Shown here: piece after piece, positions 19,601 to 27,562 of the stretch
Layout: the number at the start of each line of letters is the position of its first letter
Position numbering within the stretch: the stretch's first letter is position 1
From: JBEGHD01 sp049334165
GTDB taxonomy: Bacteria > Bacteroidota > Bacteroidia > Flavobacteriales_D > Sanyastnellaceae
Length of the DNA: 64,000 bases
Strand: one strand, 5' to 3'
Assembly: GCA_049334165.1 (NCBI GenBank)
Contig: JBEGHD010000003.1
Notes under the pieces: generated by a model
Database searches by the model: none
What the model saw: the letters and a program-made list of their open reading frames with translations, nothing else
What the model was told of the DNA's origin: nothing
Position numbers and translations under genes: made by a program

Positions 19601-21037
19601 ACGGCAACCACGGATATATTCGGTTTCCTGCCTATGGCTTTCTCGGCATCTGCCGGAGCGGAAGTGCAACGGCCTTTGGCCACCGTAGTAATTGGCGGTA
19701 TGCTGTCGGCTACACTTCTTACGCTGGTTGTACTGCCTGTACTCTATACCTTCGTTGAGAAACGCAGGGAAAAGAAAATCGGAAACCAGGGGCATAAAAC
19801 AGCTCTGAACACCATCGTTCTACTTATTGGTTTAGGTAGTTTTCTCGGGTTTTCCCAATCTGCAAAGGCGCAAGGAATAAACCCGGATACCTTGCAAAGC
19901 ATTTCCCTTAAAGATGCCCAAAATCGGGCTGTTGAGTATTTCCCTCAGATCAAGGCCAAAAGGCTTCAAATAGAAAGCGAAGCAGCGCTGAAGAAAACAG
20001 CCTGGGACTTTGGGAACACCCAAATTTTCACGGGAGCGGAAGAAGCAAGCAGCAATACTGATGGAGTTTATACGCGGATAGGGGTTCAACAACAAAATAT
20101 TGATGTTTTTGGAATTGCTCCACGACTGCGCTTGCAAAAGGAACGGGTAGCCCTTGCCGAAAGCGCTCTCGACCTGTCATTAACAGAGCTTAAACGAGAA
20201 GTGAAGTTGGCCTGGGGCCAGGTTTACACCGCTAAAAACACCTACCAGGTGTACAACCGTTTGGATTCGCTCTTTACCGATATAGAACGAGCGGCAGATG
20301 TGAGATTGGAAGTAGAAGAAACTTCTAAACTGGCCTATTTGGCCACTAAAAACCAGGCCAATGAAGTGCGCATCCAAAAGGAACAGGCCTATCGCGATTA
20401 CCTGGGCGCTTTGCAGCGGCTCAACTTATGGCTGGTCAGCGATACCCTTTATACAGTACCGGATGTGCCCAGTGAGCAATTGACCGGAATCCTTAATTAT
20501 GACTTGGATTCCCTAAGTACTCACCCTTTGCTTAATGTGTATCAACAGCAAATAAAAGTGGCCGATGCTCGAATAAAGGAAAGAAGATCGGAGTTTTTGC
20601 CCAAGTTACAAGGACAGTATGGCTGGCAAGAAGTTGGGGGGCAAACCGGGTTTTACACCTACCAAATAGGCATACAAATCCCCTTGTTTTTTGGGCCCGA
20701 GCTGGGCCGTACGCAAGAGGCTAAAATCCAGCGCGAAATTGCCACGGAAAATCTCAGGCAAAATCAGCTACAACTCAATGCCGAGTACCAATCCATGCGG
20801 GAAGAATACCTGAAATGGCGTAACTCATGGATTTACTATCGAGACCAGGCATTGCCGCTGGCACGCGAGCAAAGACAAGGTTCGATAACGGCTTACCGAG
20901 AAGGCGCAATAGACTATGTAAGTTTTTTGCAAAACATAAGGGACGCTATCCGCATAGAAGTGGATTCATGGAATGCCCTGGGCAATTACCTGGACAGCCG
21001 CTATGAACTCGAATACTATTTACAAACAACAAACTAA
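16625..21037 (+). CDS. Heavy-metal efflux RND pump fused to TolC-like outer membrane factor
   Basis: 1470 aa. Residues about 1-1045 are a CusA/CzcA pump: LVTLALIGVGIYSM-type first helix, 12 membrane segments, and the heavy-metal RND signature GAIDFGIIIDGAVIIIE near residue 400. After a second signal-like helix (about 1058-1082, SFLGFSQSAKAQ) the protein continues into a TolC/CusC-like family with coiled-coil helices to residue 1470. Inner-membrane pump and outer-membrane channel are thus one polypeptide, a known fusion in Bacteroidota. It exports Cu/Ag or Zn/Co/Cd by proton exchange together with the adaptor encoded next. Confidence 0.92.
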   Translation: MIDKIISFSIRNKFIVGLLTLALIGVGIYSMSTVNLGSVPDITNNQVQVMTVSENLATEDIEQFVTYPVELAMGNLPGVEEIRSVSRFGLSVVTIVFEDDMGTYLPRQLVQEKLNELQETIPEKFGDPTMGPISTGLGQIYEYTIQPKPGYDTVYSPMELRTIQDWIVKRQLTLLNGVVEVNSFGGYIKQYEVAINPEKLNAMDVSISEVYGALARNNVNTGGAYIEKNRMSNFIRGEGLVRSLDDIRSIVIRNENGIPITIDDVAEKVHFGHQVRYGAFTRDGKEAVGGIIMMLRGSNPNAVIQNVKERMEEVEKSLPEGLTIDAFIDRSALIGRTTDTVKNNLIEGALIVIFALVILLGSLRGGLITATTIPLSLLFAFILMKQFNVWANLMSLGAIDFGIIIDGAVIIIEGTVYEIQKRIRSGKIKFNQSVMDEVAYESGSTMMGSAFFGQIIILIVFAPILFLTGVEGKMFQPMAYTFGFAMIGAIVLCLTYVPMMSALFMKPIQNRKNWFGRFERWLEKISDKIIGGIHGAYLPLLKSALRFKTMVIIVAVVLLGIAGYTFSRMGGEFVPQLDEGDIAMQALIRPGSSLSESTELSYKIENLLLENFPEIKTVTARIGVADIPTDPMPMDIADMYLILEKDRDKWTTAETKEGLIDEIKELLEERLTGVNLVFTQPVELRFNELLEGVREDIAVKLYGEDLDVLATKVQEMADIIETVPGAGDVNPERTSGLPQMTVRYNRKKMAQYGLDIEKVNEYISSAFAGGKAGVIFEGEKRFDLVIRFDEAHRQGIDDLRTLYIDLENGTQIPIKEIADISYQPGPMQISRDNTYRRTYVGVNVRGRDVESVVNDIQVKLDEQLNLPSGYYITYGGEFENLQSAKKRLTIVVPIALFLIFVLLYFALKSFSQSIMIYMAIPLAAIGGVFALWMRDMPFSISAGVGFIVLFGVAVLNGLVLINRFNSLKEEGVTSLKDRILTGTKERIRPIMLTATTDIFGFLPMAFSASAGAEVQRPLATVVIGGMLSATLLTLVVLPVLYTFVEKRREKKIGNQGHKTALNTIVLLIGLGSFLGFSQSAKAQGINPDTLQSISLKDAQNRAVEYFPQIKAKRLQIESEAALKKTAWDFGNTQIFTGAEEASSNTDGVYTRIGVQQQNIDVFGIAPRLRLQKERVALAESALDLSLTELKREVKLAWGQVYTAKNTYQVYNRLDSLFTDIERAADVRLEVEETSKLAYLATKNQANEVRIQKEQAYRDYLGALQRLNLWLVSDTLYTVPDVPSEQLTGILNYDLDSLSTHPLLNVYQQQIKVADARIKERRSEFLPKLQGQYGWQEVGGQTGFYTYQIGIQIPLFFGPELGRTQEAKIQREIATENLRQNQLQLNAEYQSMREEYLKWRNSWIYYRDQALPLAREQRQGSITAYREGAIDYVSFLQNIRDAIRIEVDSWNALGNYLDSRYELEYYLQTTN

Positions 21038-21064
21038 AACCGGTAACGGATAAAAATAAACGAC

Positions 21065-22336
21065 ATGAAAAATCAGATCATAAAATTATTTGCACTGCTA
21101 TTTATAGCAGGTTTTGTTTCGGCCTGTGGCAACGAAACCGATGGCGATGGGCATAATCACGAGGAAGGTGAGCAGCACGAATCGCACGAAGGCCACGGTG
21201 AAGAAGACGGCCATGAGGGGCATGGCGATGAAGAAGGCGGGCACGAAGGCCACGGGGAAGAAGGCATGGGCGAAGTTCATTTGTCCAACTTAAAATTTAA
21301 GAGCCTGGGGATGAAAGTGGACACTATGCCCACTCGCCCCATATCGGGCGTGGTAGAAGCCAATGGCCAGTTGGAAGTGCCACCACAACACGAGGCCACC
21401 GTTACAGCGATAGTTGGAGGCAATATCACTTCCATCAAAGTGATAGAAGGGGATAAGGTCAGTAAAGGCCAGGTGCTGGCATACCTGTCTCACCCTGATC
21501 TAACCGAGATTCAAACCAAGTACATCACGGCCTACAACCGCAGTGAATACCTTGAGCAGGAATACAACCGGCAAAAGAAGCTGTACGAAGAAGAAGTAGG
21601 TTCCGGCAAAACCTTTCAGGAGACCAAGTCTGACTATCAATCCATGAAAGGAGAAGTAAAGGGCTACGAAGCCCAACTGCGCCAGTTGAACCTGAAGGTA
21701 GAGAAAATCAGGAATGGTGATGTATATGAGCAGGTGCCGGTGGTAAGCCCCATAGATGGCTACATTGAAAAAGTGTTGATCCAGTTAGGTCAGTACATTC
21801 AGCCGCAAACGGGAATGTTCAAAATTGTCAATACCCAGCACATCCACGCAGATTTAATGGTATTCGAAAAAGATGTATACAAAGTGAAAGAAGGGCAGAA
21901 AGTTTCTTTTACTGTGGAGTCCGTGCCCGGTTCACGCCTTACAGCCGAAATTTATTCGGTAGGGAAACAATTTGAACAAAACCCCAAAGCGGTTCACATC
22001 CACGCAGAAATTGAGCAAAAGAAGGAATTCCTGATACCAGGGATGTACATCAACGGAAAAATCCACACGGAGAATAAAGCTGTAAACGCCCTGCCGGAAA
22101 GTGCCATTATCGAGGAAGAAGGTAAACCCTATATCTTCATAGCTGAACAGCACAATGAGGATGGTGAGACGGAGTGGGCATTTAAACCCGTGGAAATACG
22201 AACTGGTGTTATTGATGAAGGTTGGGTGGAAATAAACCTGCTGGAACCACTTCCCAAAGGAACTAAAGTAGCCTGGAACAATGCCTACTACCTTATCTCA
22301 GAGATGAAGAAAAGTCAGACATCGCATAGTCATTAA
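21065..22336 (+). CDS. RND efflux periplasmic adaptor (CusB/CzcB-like)
   Basis: 423 aa lipoprotein: the N-terminus FALLFIAGFVSACGNE has a lipobox. Residues about 28-70 are an extremely His/Glu/Gly-rich segment (repeats of GHE and HGEE), probably a metal-buffering arm. Then comes the usual beta-barrel, lipoyl (GNITSIKVIEGDKVSKGQVL) and alpha-hairpin adaptor fold. It bridges the pump and outer-membrane channel and hands over metal. It starts 27 bases after the pump gene and ends one base before the next gene. Confidence 0.92.
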   Translation: MKNQIIKLFALLFIAGFVSACGNETDGDGHNHEEGEQHESHEGHGEEDGHEGHGDEEGGHEGHGEEGMGEVHLSNLKFKSLGMKVDTMPTRPISGVVEANGQLEVPPQHEATVTAIVGGNITSIKVIEGDKVSKGQVLAYLSHPDLTEIQTKYITAYNRSEYLEQEYNRQKKLYEEEVGSGKTFQETKSDYQSMKGEVKGYEAQLRQLNLKVEKIRNGDVYEQVPVVSPIDGYIEKVLIQLGQYIQPQTGMFKIVNTQHIHADLMVFEKDVYKVKEGQKVSFTVESVPGSRLTAEIYSVGKQFEQNPKAVHIHAEIEQKKEFLIPGMYINGKIHTENKAVNALPESAIIEEEGKPYIFIAEQHNEDGETEWAFKPVEIRTGVIDEGWVEINLLEPLPKGTKVAWNNAYYLISEMKKSQTSHSH

Positions 22337-22337
22337 A

Positions 22338-23132
22338 ATGAAAAAATCCACTTTCATAATTTCAAAAATGGACTGTCCCTCAGAAGAACAGATGATCCGT
22401 ATGAAGCTGGAACCTTATAATGAAGTAAAGCAGCTTTCATTTGATATCCCCAATCGCAAACTGGAAGTATATCACACAAACGAAGTGGATAAGATCCATC
22501 AGGCCATTAGTGAACTTAAGCTCAGTGACCACTTGGAAAGTACGGAAGATGAAGCTGAGTTGCCGTTGGCTACTGACGACTCCCAACAGCGAAAAATACT
22601 TTGGTGGGTGCTGGCTATCAATTTCAGCTTATTTGTAATAGAAATGACTACCGGATGGATTTCCAGTTCTATGGGCTTAATAGCCGATTCTCTGGATATG
22701 CTGGCAGATTCCATCGTTTACGGTCTGAGCCTATTTGCTGTAGGTGCTGCCATGTCTCGTAAGAAAAAAGTAGCTAAAATCAGTGGCTATTTTCAGATGG
22801 GACTGGCACTATTAGGCTTTTCAGAAGTATTGCGCAGGTTTTTCAGCGAAAGCGGAACGCCCCTGTTTCAGTGGATGATCATCATATCAGTACTGGCACT
22901 CATAGGCAATCTGGTTTCGCTTTGGCTGATCAATAAAGCTAAGAGCGATGAAGCTCACATGCAGGCCAGTGCCATATTTACTTCCAACGACATTATTGTT
23001 AATGGCGGAGTGATCCTGGCCGGTGTTATGGTTTATTTTCTAAACAGCAAATGGCCGGACCTGTTAATTGGTGGAATCGTGTTCGCCTTTGTGATGCGGG
23101 GAGCTATTCGCATTTTGAAACTTTCTAAATAG
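22338..23132 (+). CDS. CDF-family cation transporter with HMA-like N-terminus
   Basis: 264 aa. Residues 1-70 look like a ferredoxin-fold heavy-metal domain with KMDCPSEEQM in place of the classical CxxC. Residues about 85-260 are a cation diffusion facilitator membrane core with metal-site residues in GLIADSLDMLADS, and about six helices. There is no C-terminal cytoplasmic dimer domain. It should export divalent cations across the inner membrane. Start follows the adaptor stop by one base, so it belongs to the efflux operon. Confidence 0.85.
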   Translation: MKKSTFIISKMDCPSEEQMIRMKLEPYNEVKQLSFDIPNRKLEVYHTNEVDKIHQAISELKLSDHLESTEDEAELPLATDDSQQRKILWWVLAINFSLFVIEMTTGWISSSMGLIADSLDMLADSIVYGLSLFAVGAAMSRKKKVAKISGYFQMGLALLGFSEVLRRFFSESGTPLFQWMIIISVLALIGNLVSLWLINKAKSDEAHMQASAIFTSNDIIVNGGVILAGVMVYFLNSKWPDLLIGGIVFAFVMRGAIRILKLSK

Positions 23133-23139
23133 TAACGAC

Positions 23140-23493
23140 ATGATACAGATAGAAGAAAATATAGACAAAATTTACATGGTTGCTACAGGCAAACTTGATG
23201 ATACCGATTACGATAAAATGTTACCACTACTGTGGCAGAAAATTGAGCAGCACGAACAAATTAGCTGGTACTTTGAGATGCAGGATTTTGAAGGCTGGTC
23301 AGCAAGCGCTCTTTGGCGCGATGCGAAGTTTGATCTTAAAAATAAGGAGCATCTTAAAAAAGTAGCCATTGTTGGCCAAAAGAAGTGGCACGAACTCATG
23401 ACAGATATCATGAAACCTTTTACCGATGCAGACATCCGGTATTTTGATGAGGAAGAAGCTGAGGAGGCGAGGGAGTGGATTAATAGCAAGTAA
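23140..23493 (+). CDS. STAS/SpoIIAA-like protein
   Basis: 117 aa, cytoplasmic. The pattern IYMVATGKLDDTDYDKMLPL, then WYFEMQDFEGW and HLKKVAIVGQKKWHEL matches the SpoIIAA-like (PF11964) family, a small alpha/beta fold. Members often accompany transporters and may bind lipids or nucleotides. It sits between two CDF transporters with gaps of seven and six bases, so it is part of the same transcript. Confidence 0.82.
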   Translation: MIQIEENIDKIYMVATGKLDDTDYDKMLPLLWQKIEQHEQISWYFEMQDFEGWSASALWRDAKFDLKNKEHLKKVAIVGQKKWHELMTDIMKPFTDADIRYFDEEEAEEAREWINSK

Positions 23494-23499
23494 CTTCTT

Positions 23500-24123
23500 A
23501 TGGAAAAGGAAAGAGGAAAATATCTTAGAAAGGCCCGTAAAGTACAGGTTTACAATGTCATTTACGACACCATTGAAGTAGTTGTATCTCTCATTGCAGG
23601 TTTCTCTTCCGGCAGTGCAGCTTTGATCGGTTGGGGCCTCGATAGCATAATTGAAGTAGTGTCGGCAAGTACCTTGTGGTGGCGGCTTAATGGTGAAGTG
23701 AAAGGCATCAGTGAAAAGCGCGTTCGAAAAAGGGAAAGAGCCACTCTCTATGTTATCGCCATTTCATTTTTACTGGTAAGCGCCTTTATTACCTATGATT
23801 CTATTTCAAAGCTGATAGCTCAAAACCCTCCTTCCTGGAGTACAGCCGGAATTGTAATACTCGTGATTTCTCTCGTGGTAAATCCGATCCTGATTTGGTA
23901 CAAATACCGCTATGGCAAAAAGCTGGACAGCAAGGAGCTAATTGCAGATTCCAAGGATACCTTTGTATGCCTTTATCAGACCATTGCAGTCTTAGGGGGT
24001 CTGCTTGCTGTTCGTTATCTGGATTGGTGGTGGGCCGATCCTGTTGCAGCATTTCTGATCGTGCCCTATGCTCTTAAAGAGGGTTGGGAAGCTTTTCAGA
24101 ACGGAAGAAAGATTGATGTTTAG
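23500..24123 (+). CDS. Short CDF-like cation transporter
   Basis: 207 aa. The core of a cation diffusion facilitator: VVSLIAGFSSGSAALIGWGLDSIIEVVSA carries the first metal-site Asp, and ADSKDTFVCLYQT the second region. Five to six membrane helices and no cytoplasmic domain. Its partner upstream (22338) has the same reduced layout, so the two could act as a pair. Part of the metal-efflux operon. Confidence 0.82.
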   Translation: MEKERGKYLRKARKVQVYNVIYDTIEVVVSLIAGFSSGSAALIGWGLDSIIEVVSASTLWWRLNGEVKGISEKRVRKRERATLYVIAISFLLVSAFITYDSISKLIAQNPPSWSTAGIVILVISLVVNPILIWYKYRYGKKLDSKELIADSKDTFVCLYQTIAVLGGLLAVRYLDWWWADPVAAFLIVPYALKEGWEAFQNGRKIDV

Positions 24124-24155
24124 GTTTGTTCTATGATGTAGCTAAAGCAAACAAT

Positions 24156-24521
24156 ATGAAATTCAACACTATTAAGCCTTCCAGGTTGCAGCCATACTTC
24201 GAGCAGGAGCTTAGAGTATATCGGGCAGCTCTGGAAAAGGATCAATTTAGAATTGCCTGGAGACATCTTGAAAGGGCACATATAATCGGCCAGTCTTGCC
24301 CCTGGGAACACAGCTATTTGCATTGGAAGATGCTTCTCTTTGGTATCAGAATTAAAAGTGCCAAAGAGGTGATCGGTCAAATACCACGGTTACTGGTAGG
24401 TGGGGTAAAGTCTTTTGTTGGGAAAATTCCTGTAGGTAATACAGGAGGAGCCAAGGTTCCACCTCTAAAATCAATGGAAATACCTCCGGATATTCAACAA
24501 TTAATTAACAGTGTGAAATGA
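24156..24521 (+). CDS. DUF3703 family protein (island copy)
   Basis: 121 aa from ATG 24156; a TTG 30 bases earlier is less likely. The family signature is clear: AWRHLERAHIIGQS, EHSYLHWKML and the C-terminal GGVKSFVGKIPVGNTGGAKV. Function unknown; members are common beside metal-resistance and CDF genes. A second, clearly related copy lies at 41902 in the chromosomal part. The stop overlaps the next start by four bases. Confidence 0.88.
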   Translation: MKFNTIKPSRLQPYFEQELRVYRAALEKDQFRIAWRHLERAHIIGQSCPWEHSYLHWKMLLFGIRIKSAKEVIGQIPRLLVGGVKSFVGKIPVGNTGGAKVPPLKSMEIPPDIQQLINSVK

Positions 24522-24853
24522 TTACTATCCTTAAATCAATGGTTCTGTTTGTATTAGCCGGCTTATTCGAAATCGGAGGCGGTTATATGGTTTGGCTCAG
24601 CTTAAGGGAAGGTAGGCCCTGGTGGATTGGCGTTTTGGGTGGTCTTATTTTAATAGGCTATGGAGTGGTGGCCACCTTTCAACCGGCAAATTTTGGCCGG
24701 GTGTATGCAGCCTATGGCGGCATTTTCATTGTGATGGCTATTATCTGGGGCTGGAAGGTGGATGGAGTTGTGCCGGATAAGTATGACCTTATCGGTGGCA
24801 CTGTTGCATTGCTTGGTGTACTGATTATTATGTATGCTCCAAGATCAACGTAG
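24518..24853 (+). CDS. YnfA/UPF0060 family membrane protein
   Basis: 111 aa with four hydrophobic helices. Family motifs include AGLFEIGGGYMVWLSLREGR and GRVYAAYGGIFIVMAI. UPF0060 proteins are small inner-membrane proteins related to SMR-type exporters and often travel with metal-resistance genes. ATG overlaps the DUF3703 stop (ATGA), so it closes the efflux operon. Confidence 0.9.
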   Translation: MITILKSMVLFVLAGLFEIGGGYMVWLSLREGRPWWIGVLGGLILIGYGVVATFQPANFGRVYAAYGGIFIVMAIIWGWKVDGVVPDKYDLIGGTVALLGVLIIMYAPRST

Positions 24854-24931
24854 TACATCCTTATCTCATTCCGTGTAATGTACAAGAGCGCAATTAAGCT
24901 TTTGGCGAAAAATATTTTCTATTACATTTAA

Positions 24932-24966
24932 TCATTTGCTTAAATGACAACAGTAATGTACCTTTG
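24932..24966 (+). promoter_or_regulatory. Promoter with ArsR/SmtB-type operator for mercury operon
   Basis: A perfect dyad TCATTT-GCTT-AAATGA lies at 24932-24947 and covers a TTTG -33 element. A perfect Bacteroidota -7 box TACCTTTG is at 24959-24966, 18 bases before the regulator ATG. An ArsR-family repressor bound to the dyad would block the -33 region and release it on metal binding. Confidence 0.72.
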
Positions 24967-24984
24967 TGGTCAAAGTGAAGCAGA

Positions 24985-25371
24985 ATGTCAAAAGCAGATC
25001 CCATAAATTGCATACGTGCCGAGGCAGACCAGGCGCAAATTGTAAGAGGAAGGTCCGAATTGGAAAATCTCCAGCCTCAGGTAAATCAGTTAGCCTCTGT
25101 GCTTGCTTTGGCAGGAAATGAAGTGCGCCTGAAGATGCTTTACCTCCTCTTTTTAGAACGAGAACTTTGTCCCTGCGACTTAGCCGACATCCTACAAATG
25201 AGCGTTCCGGCTGTTTCGCAGCACCTGCGGAAAATGCGAGACGGACGGATTATTATTTCAAGAAAAGAAGGCAAGACCATCTTCTATTCGCTGGAAAATG
25301 AAGCATTAAAAGATTTGAAACCAATGCTGGAAAATCTTCGGGTTCCATCCATAAAAGAAGCTACACAATGA
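24985..25371 (+). CDS. ArsR/SmtB-family metal-responsive repressor
   Basis: 128 aa winged helix. The segment ELCPCDLADILQMSVPAVSQ carries a C-x-C in the helix where metal-binding ArsR proteins place their thiols, and an extra Cys lies near the N-terminus (PINCIRA). The recognition helix is VPAVSQHLRKMRDG. Its gene overlaps merTP by four bases, so it most likely controls the mercury block through the dyad at 24932 and releases DNA when Hg(II) or another thiophilic ion binds. Confidence 0.88.
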   Translation: MSKADPINCIRAEADQAQIVRGRSELENLQPQVNQLASVLALAGNEVRLKMLYLLFLERELCPCDLADILQMSVPAVSQHLRKMRDGRIIISRKEGKTIFYSLENEALKDLKPMLENLRVPSIKEATQ

Positions 25372-25982
25372 GTGAAAGTAAATCATCCAAAGGACTTTTA
25401 GGAACAGGGATAGTTGCTGCGATTGCAGCATCACTATGTTGTATAACACCGGTGTTGGCTCTGATCGCAGGCGCCAGCGGTGCAGCCTCAACTTTCTCAT
25501 GGCTTGATCCTGCACGGCCCTACCTGATAGGCATTACCATACTTGTTTTGGGCTTTGCCTGGTATCAAAAATTAAAGCCACGTTCTAAAGAAGAAATTGA
25601 TTGTGCTTGTGAGGATGATGAAAAGCCGTCTTTCTGGCAATCCAAAAAATTCCTGGGCATAGTCACCGTTTTTGCTGGATTGATGCTGGCATTTCCGCTC
25701 TACGCAGATGTTTTTTATCCCAAGCAGGATCGACAAGTGATTGTTGTTGATCGGCAAAACGTTCAAACAGCAACCTTTTCTGTAAGTGGCATGACCTGCA
25801 CAGGGTGCGAAGAACATGTCAGCCATGAAGTGAATAAATTGGATGGTATCGTGGGCGTGAAAGCTTCTTATGAAAATGAAAATGCCATCGTACAGTTTGA
25901 TTCCTCTAAAACTTCAGTCGGTGAAATTGAAAAAGCAATCAATAGCACAGGTTATAAAGTGACCGACATAAAAAATCAATAA
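25368..25982 (+). CDS. merTP: Mercuric transport protein MerTP (MerT-MerP fusion)
   Basis: 204 aa. The first helix contains the MerT Cys pair in AASLCCITPVLALIAG. A cytoplasmic loop has IDCACEDD, and a third helix follows. Residues about 135-204 are an HMA (MerP-like) domain with GMTCTGCEEHV. MerT carries Hg(II) across the inner membrane and MerP captures it; here both are one chain, as in other Bacteroidota mer loci. It is followed four bases later by the MerA-like gene. Confidence 0.88.
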   Translation: MSESKSSKGLLGTGIVAAIAASLCCITPVLALIAGASGAASTFSWLDPARPYLIGITILVLGFAWYQKLKPRSKEEIDCACEDDEKPSFWQSKKFLGIVTVFAGLMLAFPLYADVFYPKQDRQVIVVDRQNVQTATFSVSGMTCTGCEEHVSHEVNKLDGIVGVKASYENENAIVQFDSSKTSVGEIEKAINSTGYKVTDIKNQ

Positions 25983-25985
25983 CCC

Positions 25986-27332
25986 ATGCAGCATTTTGAT
26001 GTATTTATAATTGGCGCTGGAATGGCAGGTATCACTGTCGCAAATAAATGTGCTGCTTCTGGTTTATCGGTAGGCATTACCGATGAATTACCTTACGGAG
26101 GCACGTGTGCGCTGAGGGGTTGCGATCCAAAGAAGGTATTAATCAGTGCCACTGAAGCAACAAATATGGCAGAGAATCTCCAGGGAAAAGGAATTACCGG
26201 AAAGCCGGAAATAAACTGGAGCGACTTGATGCGCTTTAAAAACACCTTTACGGAACCAATGCCTGCTAAAGTAGAAAAAGGCTTCCGTAAAAATGGGGTA
26301 AAGTCTTTTCATGAAAAAGCTGAATTTATTGGAAAGAACAAACTTCAATTAGGAAATGAGCAGATAGAGGCTGGAAAGATCCTCATAGCTACCGGTGCTC
26401 AACCACGTCCGCTGGGAATACTGGGGGCAAATTATGCATTGACGAGTACAGACTTTCTGAATCTTGATGTATTGCCTGACTCCATCTTATTCATAGGAGG
26501 CGGTTATATTGCCTTTGAGTTTGCCCACATTGCGGCCCGGGCAGGCGCAGAGGTTACCATTATTCACCGTGGAACTCACTCCCTGGAGAATTTTGACCCA
26601 GACATCGTGAAACATCTACAGTCGGCTACAGAAAAATTAGGCGTTAAAATCCATCTGAAAACTGAAGCATTAGAAATTCACAAAGAAGAAAACACACTAA
26701 TCGTTAAAGGCCGACAAGATGAAAAGGAGGTGCATTTTCAGGCCGAAGCTGTTTTTAATTCCTCCGGTCGAGTGCCGGCCATTGCAGATTTAGCCCTGGA
26801 TAAAGCCGGAGTTTCCCATGGCAATAATGGTGTTGAAGTAAACCGGCACCTGCAAAGTGTTTCAAATCCGCACGTTTATGCGGCTGGCGATACAGCTGAT
26901 ACTGATGGTTTGCCACTGACTCCGGTTGCGGTCATGGAAGGTCACGTTGTAGCCTCTAATATCATTAATGGAAATAAAAAATCTGTTAATTATGGTGCAA
27001 TTCCCTCGGTGGTTTTCACCCTTCCTTCCATTGCTGCTGTGGGTCTAACGGAGCAGACTGCTAAGGCAAAGAATATCGATGTGTCTGTAAATTACCAGGA
27101 AGCCAGTTCCTGGTTCAATGCAAAACGGCTAAATGAAAATCAGTACGCTTTTAAAACCATCACTGATAAAAATAGTGGTCAGTTGCTGGGAGCACATCTG
27201 ATTGGCCCAGAGGCAGCCGAAACCATTAATCTTTTTGCGATAGCCATTACAGCCGGATTGAAATCAAAGGATTTAAAAAAGATGATCTATGCCTATCCAA
27301 CCTTCGGTTCAGATCTCTCATACATGGTTTAA
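25986..27332 (+). CDS. MerA-like NAD(P)/FAD-dependent oxidoreductase
   Basis: 448 aa, class I pyridine-nucleotide disulfide reductase. FAD site FIIGAGMAGITVA, redox pair in GGTCALRGCDPKKVL, NAD(P) site FIGGGYIAFEFAHIAARAGA and second FAD site VYAAGDTADTDG. The C-terminus reads MIYAYPTFGSDLSYMV: the HAHPT-type His is Tyr, and the C-terminal vicinal Cys pair of classical MerA is missing. No N-terminal HMA domain. Position after merTP suggests mercuric reduction, but the missing thiols leave room for another disulfide or metal substrate. Confidence 0.8.
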   Translation: MQHFDVFIIGAGMAGITVANKCAASGLSVGITDELPYGGTCALRGCDPKKVLISATEATNMAENLQGKGITGKPEINWSDLMRFKNTFTEPMPAKVEKGFRKNGVKSFHEKAEFIGKNKLQLGNEQIEAGKILIATGAQPRPLGILGANYALTSTDFLNLDVLPDSILFIGGGYIAFEFAHIAARAGAEVTIIHRGTHSLENFDPDIVKHLQSATEKLGVKIHLKTEALEIHKEENTLIVKGRQDEKEVHFQAEAVFNSSGRVPAIADLALDKAGVSHGNNGVEVNRHLQSVSNPHVYAAGDTADTDGLPLTPVAVMEGHVVASNIINGNKKSVNYGAIPSVVFTLPSIAAVGLTEQTAKAKNIDVSVNYQEASSWFNAKRLNENQYAFKTITDKNSGQLLGAHLIGPEAAETINLFAIAITAGLKSKDLKKMIYAYPTFGSDLSYMV

Positions 27333-27352
27333 GAATTACGAAAAGAGTGAAT

Positions 27353-27562
27353 ATGAAAATTATATCAACGTCAATCATTACTTGTCCAAAATGCGGTTTT
27401 CAGAAAGAAGAAACCATGCCTACGGATGCCTGTCAATACTTCTATGAATGCGAGAACTGCTCCAAAGTATTAAAACCCAAAAAAGGTGACTGCTGCGTCT
27501 ATTGCAGTTATGGTACGGTAAATTGTCCACCGATTCAGCAGGACAAATCTTGTTGCAATTGA
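27353..27562 (+). CDS. GDCCVxC-type small Cys-rich protein
   Basis: 69 aa from ATG 27353 (GTG 27347 also in frame). Two treble-clef-like Cys pairs (CPKCGF, CENC) are followed by KGDCCVYCSYGTVNCPPIQ, the signature of GDCCVxC proteins that accompany mercury and arsenic genes; some homologues carry selenocysteine, but here all are Cys codons. It ends in SCCN. It probably binds thiophilic metal and passes it to the reductase. Confidence 0.82.
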   Translation: MKIISTSIITCPKCGFQKEETMPTDACQYFYECENCSKVLKPKKGDCCVYCSYGTVNCPPIQQDKSCCN

